DNA of 64,000 nt from Haloplanus vescus (lineage in GTDB: Archaea; Halobacteriota; Halobacteria; Halobacteriales; Haloferacaceae), in NCBI RefSeq assembly GCF_900107665.1, contig NZ_FNQT01000001.1, positions 660,398 through 724,397 of the forward strand. Direction: 5' to 3'. This document shows, piece after piece, positions 61,296-64,000 of this stretch; position 1 is the first letter of the stretch; each line of letters begins with the position of its first letter. A program made the translations under genes and the position numbers. Under the pieces are notes generated by a model that did no database searches, was not told the DNA's origin, and saw only the letters and a list, made by a program, of their open reading frames with translations.

Positions 61296-62999
61296 CTACT
61301 CGTGGGCGAAGTAGGCGACCGACTCGTCGCCGTGGGCGTCGACGCGCGCGAAGCCGACGCGTTCGAACTGCACCACGTCGTCGACGGCGGTGTCGGCGAA
61401 GCCCGGTTCGGCGACGCCTGTCACGTCACCGTCCATCGTCCGCAGGCGAACGGACACGCCGTCGGTGGGCGTCCAGTGAACCACGGGCACGCCCTCCTCG
61501 CGGACGGCATCGATGTCGTCGCCGACGTACTCGAACGCGCCGTCGACGTGGCGGACACAGCCGAAGCCCTTCAGCCAGACGCGTTCGCCCTCGGCAGGCA
61601 CGTCGTCGGGTTCGACGAGGACGGCGTCGTCGGCGGGCACGTCGCGCCGGCCTCGGTCCTCGTGTTCGGGGTGGACGGGCGGATGGCCCGCGTCGGGGCC
61701 GCCTTCGACGGCCTTCTCGACACCGTCGCGGACGAAGAAGTAGCGGTTCGCGTCGTCGTCTATCAGGTCGCGGTTGGTGGCGTAGACGGCGCTCATCGAC
61801 AGTTCGACGTTGCTCGTCGAGGTGCCGAGTTCTATCATCGCGTCCACGATGGCTTGGCCGCGAATCCCGCGACGGCGCAGGCTGGCGAGGGTCGGGGCAC
61901 GCGGGTCGTCCCAGCCGTCGAGTTCGCCCGCGTCGACGAGTTCCTTGATGCTCGACGTGGAGAGTTGCAGGTCGTACTCGTCGACCTGGACGTGGCCCCA
62001 GTGGACGACTTCGGGGTACTCCCAGTCGAAGTAGTCATAGACGAACTGCTGGCGCTTGGCGGAGTCCTGGAGGTCGATGCCGCGGATGATGTGGGTGACG
62101 CCCGTGAGGTGGTCGTCGACGCCCGACTGGAAGTCGAGCATGGGCCAACAGCGGTAGTCGGCGGCCTCGGGTCGCGGGTGCGCGCGGTCGATCATCCGGA
62201 AGGCGACCCAGTCACGGAGCGCGGGGTTCTTGTGCGTGATGTCGGTGCGAACGCGGAGGACCATCTCGCCCGCGGAGTAGTCGCCGTCGATCATCGCCTC
62301 GAACTCCTCGCGTGTCGTCTCGGCGTCCTTCTCGCGGTGGGGACAGGCCTCGCCCGCGTTCTTCAGGTCGGAGAACTCGCCCTGCGGACAGGAGCAGGTG
62401 TACGCGCCGCCGATGTCGATGAGTTCGCGCGCGTGGTCGTAGTAGGTTTCGAGGCGGTCGCTCGCGCGAATCACCTCGTCGGGTTCGAAGCCGAGATACT
62501 CGATGGCGTCGAGGATGGCGTCGTAGGCGTCGAGGTCCGGCCGCTTCGTCTCGGGGTCGGTGTCGTCGAACCGGCAGATGAAGCGCCCGTCGTAGCGGTC
62601 CTTGTACGTCCCGATGACTGCGGGCATCCGGGCGTGGCCGAGGTGCCACGGGCCGTTGGGGTTCGGCGCCGCCCGCATCACCACGCCGTCGTCGACGTTC
62701 GACAGGTCGGGGAGGGTGTGTTCGTCTTCCTCGTCCTCGGCTTCGATTTCGGCCAGTTCCTCGGGCGCGAGTTCTTCGAGTTCTGCTCGGCGCTCGTCGG
62801 CCGAGAGGCCGTTCACCTCGCTCACGACGCCCCCGACGATGCCGGGAATATCGTCGCTATGCTCTCGGAACTCGGGGTTGTCGCCCATCAGCGGTCCCAT
62901 GACCGCACCGACCTCGGCGTCGCTGTCGTACTTCACCGCGTTGAGGAGCGCGTGCGTTCGCGCCGCACGCTCGACGCGCTCGCGCAGTTCGGAATCCAT
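61296..62999 (-). CDS. gltX: Glutamyl-tRNA synthetase (archaeal type)
   Basis: This 567-residue class I synthetase has a long N-terminal acidic helical region (about 1-100), the HIGH-like motif PNPNGPWHLGHAR (about 112-124) and a KMSKS-equivalent LSTSSIKEL. The beta-barrel anticodon-binding domain characteristic of archaeal GluRS/GlnRS forms the C-terminal part. In archaea it is non-discriminating, charging both tRNA-Glu and tRNA-Gln, the latter being amidated afterward. ATG 62999 was chosen because the upstream in-frame region lacks acidic bias and overlaps a promoter. Confidence 0.94.
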   Translation of the reverse strand: MDSELRERVERAARTHALLNAVKYDSDAEVGAVMGPLMGDNPEFREHSDDIPGIVGGVVSEVNGLSADERRAELEELAPEELAEIEAEDEEDEHTLPDLSNVDDGVVMRAAPNPNGPWHLGHARMPAVIGTYKDRYDGRFICRFDDTDPETKRPDLDAYDAILDAIEYLGFEPDEVIRASDRLETYYDHARELIDIGGAYTCSCPQGEFSDLKNAGEACPHREKDAETTREEFEAMIDGDYSAGEMVLRVRTDITHKNPALRDWVAFRMIDRAHPRPEAADYRCWPMLDFQSGVDDHLTGVTHIIRGIDLQDSAKRQQFVYDYFDWEYPEVVHWGHVQVDEYDLQLSTSSIKELVDAGELDGWDDPRAPTLASLRRRGIRGQAIVDAMIELGTSTSNVELSMSAVYATNRDLIDDDANRYFFVRDGVEKAVEGGPDAGHPPVHPEHEDRGRRDVPADDAVLVEPDDVPAEGERVWLKGFGCVRHVDGAFEYVGDDIDAVREEGVPVVHWTPTDGVSVRLRTMDGDVTGVAEPGFADTAVDDVVQFERVGFARVDAHGDESVAYFAHE

Positions 63000-63160
63000 T
63001 ACGCGTCCGTATCCGCCCGCGGGTAAAAACTGGCGTGGGTCGGGGTCAGGGGTAGGGGTACGGTTCGTGTTAGCATTCAACATACAAGAGCGTTTCGCGC
63101 CGGTCGATTCTGGCTTGGTCGGGGGCTTATGTGTGGCCGGGGAGACATACATGTCGGACT

Positions 63161-64000
63161 ATGGACACAGGATACGGTTCGGGCGGTGACGAGAACGCCA
63201 ATCGCACGGGCGAGGCGCCCGCGACGGTTATCGACCCGTCCGCAGAGGCGGACGAAGCGTCGGTGACGGAGTCGGGCACGGAACTGGAGCGGTCGATTGG
63301 CTTGGTCGGCGGCCTGTCGGTCGGCGTCGGGACGATGATTGGCGCTGGTATCTTCGTGTTCCCGGGGCTGGCCGCGGGTCAGGCGGGGCCGGCGGCCGCA
63401 GGGTCGTTCGCCATCGGGGCGGTCATCGCGCTCCTGGTCGCGCTGCCCGCCTCGGAACTCGCGACAGCGATGCCGCGGTCGGGCGGTGGCTACTACTTCA
63501 TCTCGCGGGCGCTCGGCGCGCTCCCCGGCGCGGTGGTGGGCATCAGCATCTGGCTGGGCCTCGTCTTCGCGACGGCGTTCTACCTCGTCGGCTTCGGCAA
63601 CTACGCCGCGGCCGTCCTCGCCGAGGCGGGCGTCTCCCTCGGGGGGAGCGGCGTCGTCGTCCCACTCGCGTTGGTGTTCGGCGTCCTCCTCACCGGACTC
63701 AACCTCTTCGGGACGGAGAACGCCGCGACGCTCCAGAACTACGTCGTCGGCCTCCTGCTGACGATTCTCGTCATCTTCCTCGGCTACGGCAGTCTCGACG
63801 CCCTCGGCGTGTTCGGGAGCGCCAGCACGCCCGAGCAGTTCATGCCCTTCGGTCCGGTTCCGATGTTCACCACCGCCGCGCTGGTGTTCACGTCGTATCT
63901 CGGCTTCGCGCAGGTGGCGACTATCGCCGGCGACATCAAGAACCCGGGCCGGAACCTGCCGGTAGCGATGGTCGGGTCGGTGCTCATCGTCGGCGTGCTC
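63161..64000 (+). CDS. APC-family amino-acid permease (5' part, cut by window end)
   Basis: The first 280 codons are visible without a stop. After an acidic N-terminal tail of about 45 residues, helices begin at [36 protein letters not shown], the substrate-binding helix 1 signature of amino acid-polyamine-cation permeases (IGAGIFV). Further helices include [13 protein letters not shown] (TM3 motif). At least eight helices fit before the end of the window; the full protein is normally longer, and haloarchaeal members may carry C-terminal USP domains. ATG 63161 is preferred; the nearby ATG 63151 is out of frame. Confidence 0.88.
   Translation, partial: MDTGYGSGGDENANRTGEAPATVIDPSAEADEASVTESGTELERSIGLVGGLSVGVGTMIGAGIFVFPGLAAGQAGPAAAGSFAIGAVIALLVALPASELATAMPRSGGGYYFISRALGALPGAVVGISIWLGLVFATAFYLVGFGNYAAAVLAEAGVSLGGSGVVVPLALVFGVLLTGLNLFGTENAATLQNYVVGLLLTILVIFLGYGSLDALGVFGSASTPEQFMPFGPVPMFTTAALVFTSYLGFAQVATIAGDIKNPGRNLPVAMVGSVLIVGVL

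Noticed and set aside
61302-63026. 574-codon plus-strand frame opposite gltX
   Set aside because: Val/Asp/Gly/Arg-rich shadow frame; the minus strand encodes an unmistakable glutamyl-tRNA synthetase.

Overview
This window comes from a halophilic archaeon (class Halobacteria). Coding regions are very G+C-rich and the proteins are strongly acidic. Archaeal marker genes are present: L7Ae, S28e and L24e ribosomal proteins, TmcA, archaeal-type methionine adenosyltransferase, a haloarchaeal-type phosphomevalonate decarboxylase and a PGF-CTERM surface protein. Many genes look leaderless, with an A/T-rich TATA-like box about 25-35 bases before the start. The genus cannot be fixed from the sequence alone.

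Layout. (1) 1-1970: the right end of an integrated element. It has A/T-rich DNA with short repeats, a tyrosine recombinase, and a tRNA 3'-end fragment that probably marks the attachment site; the rest of the element lies to the left of the window. (2) 2081-11790: core DNA with an MBL-fold hydrolase, an EamA exporter and a methyltransferase, then an acetamidase/formamidase divergent from a complete five-gene Dpp/Opp-type ABC importer. (3) 11821-14957: a HEAT-repeat protein, a PGF-CTERM surface protein and small conserved genes. (4) 15106-20743: a polyhydroxyalkanoate (PHA) locus, phaR-phaP-phaE-phaC with divergent phaJ, followed by a two-gene beta-ketothiolase with Ser at the usual Cys position. 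(5) 20805-23598: a CtaA/CtaB fusion for haem O/A synthesis, cytochrome oxidase subunit II and FAD synthase. (6) 23773-40726: housekeeping genes including a DHH phosphoesterase, PLD-family secreted protein, ATP-grasp ligase, histidine kinase, NAD-dependent DNA ligase, cysteine synthase, ThiI, SAM synthetase, CYTH protein and an FKBP isomerase. (7) 40727-46905: a YlbF-like / MinD-like / RecA-fold gene run, the hydantoinase pair hyuAB and a second RecA-fold protein. (8) 47068-56084: NDH-2-like oxidoreductase, phosphomevalonate decarboxylase, the DUF655-ksgA-mscS-Mtq2-like cluster and a two-gene MetE. (9) 56179-62999: rpl7ae-rps28e-rpl24e-ndk, tmcA, a seven-Cys ferredoxin, a GIDE-like membrane protein and gltX. 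(10) 63161 to the end: a truncated APC-family amino-acid permease.

How the genes fit together. The thiolase, PhaJ, PhaC/PhaE, PhaP and PhaR cover precursor supply, polymerisation, granule coating and regulation of PHA. MetE, SAM synthetase and cysteine synthase all serve sulfur amino-acid metabolism, although they are not adjacent. The amidase and ABC importer may form an uptake-and-hydrolysis unit for small amides or peptides.

The most notable signals are: two copies of a palindromic element (19156-19236 and 59879-59955), each overlapping the stop codon of the neighbouring gene; the half-CtaA/CtaB fusion; the PhaC with a helix-hairpin-helix tail; the Ser-type thiolase with a cysteine-free OB partner; the YlbF/MinD/RecA-fold cluster; and a structured leader before rpl7ae. 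I found no CRISPR array, rRNA or complete tRNA gene.
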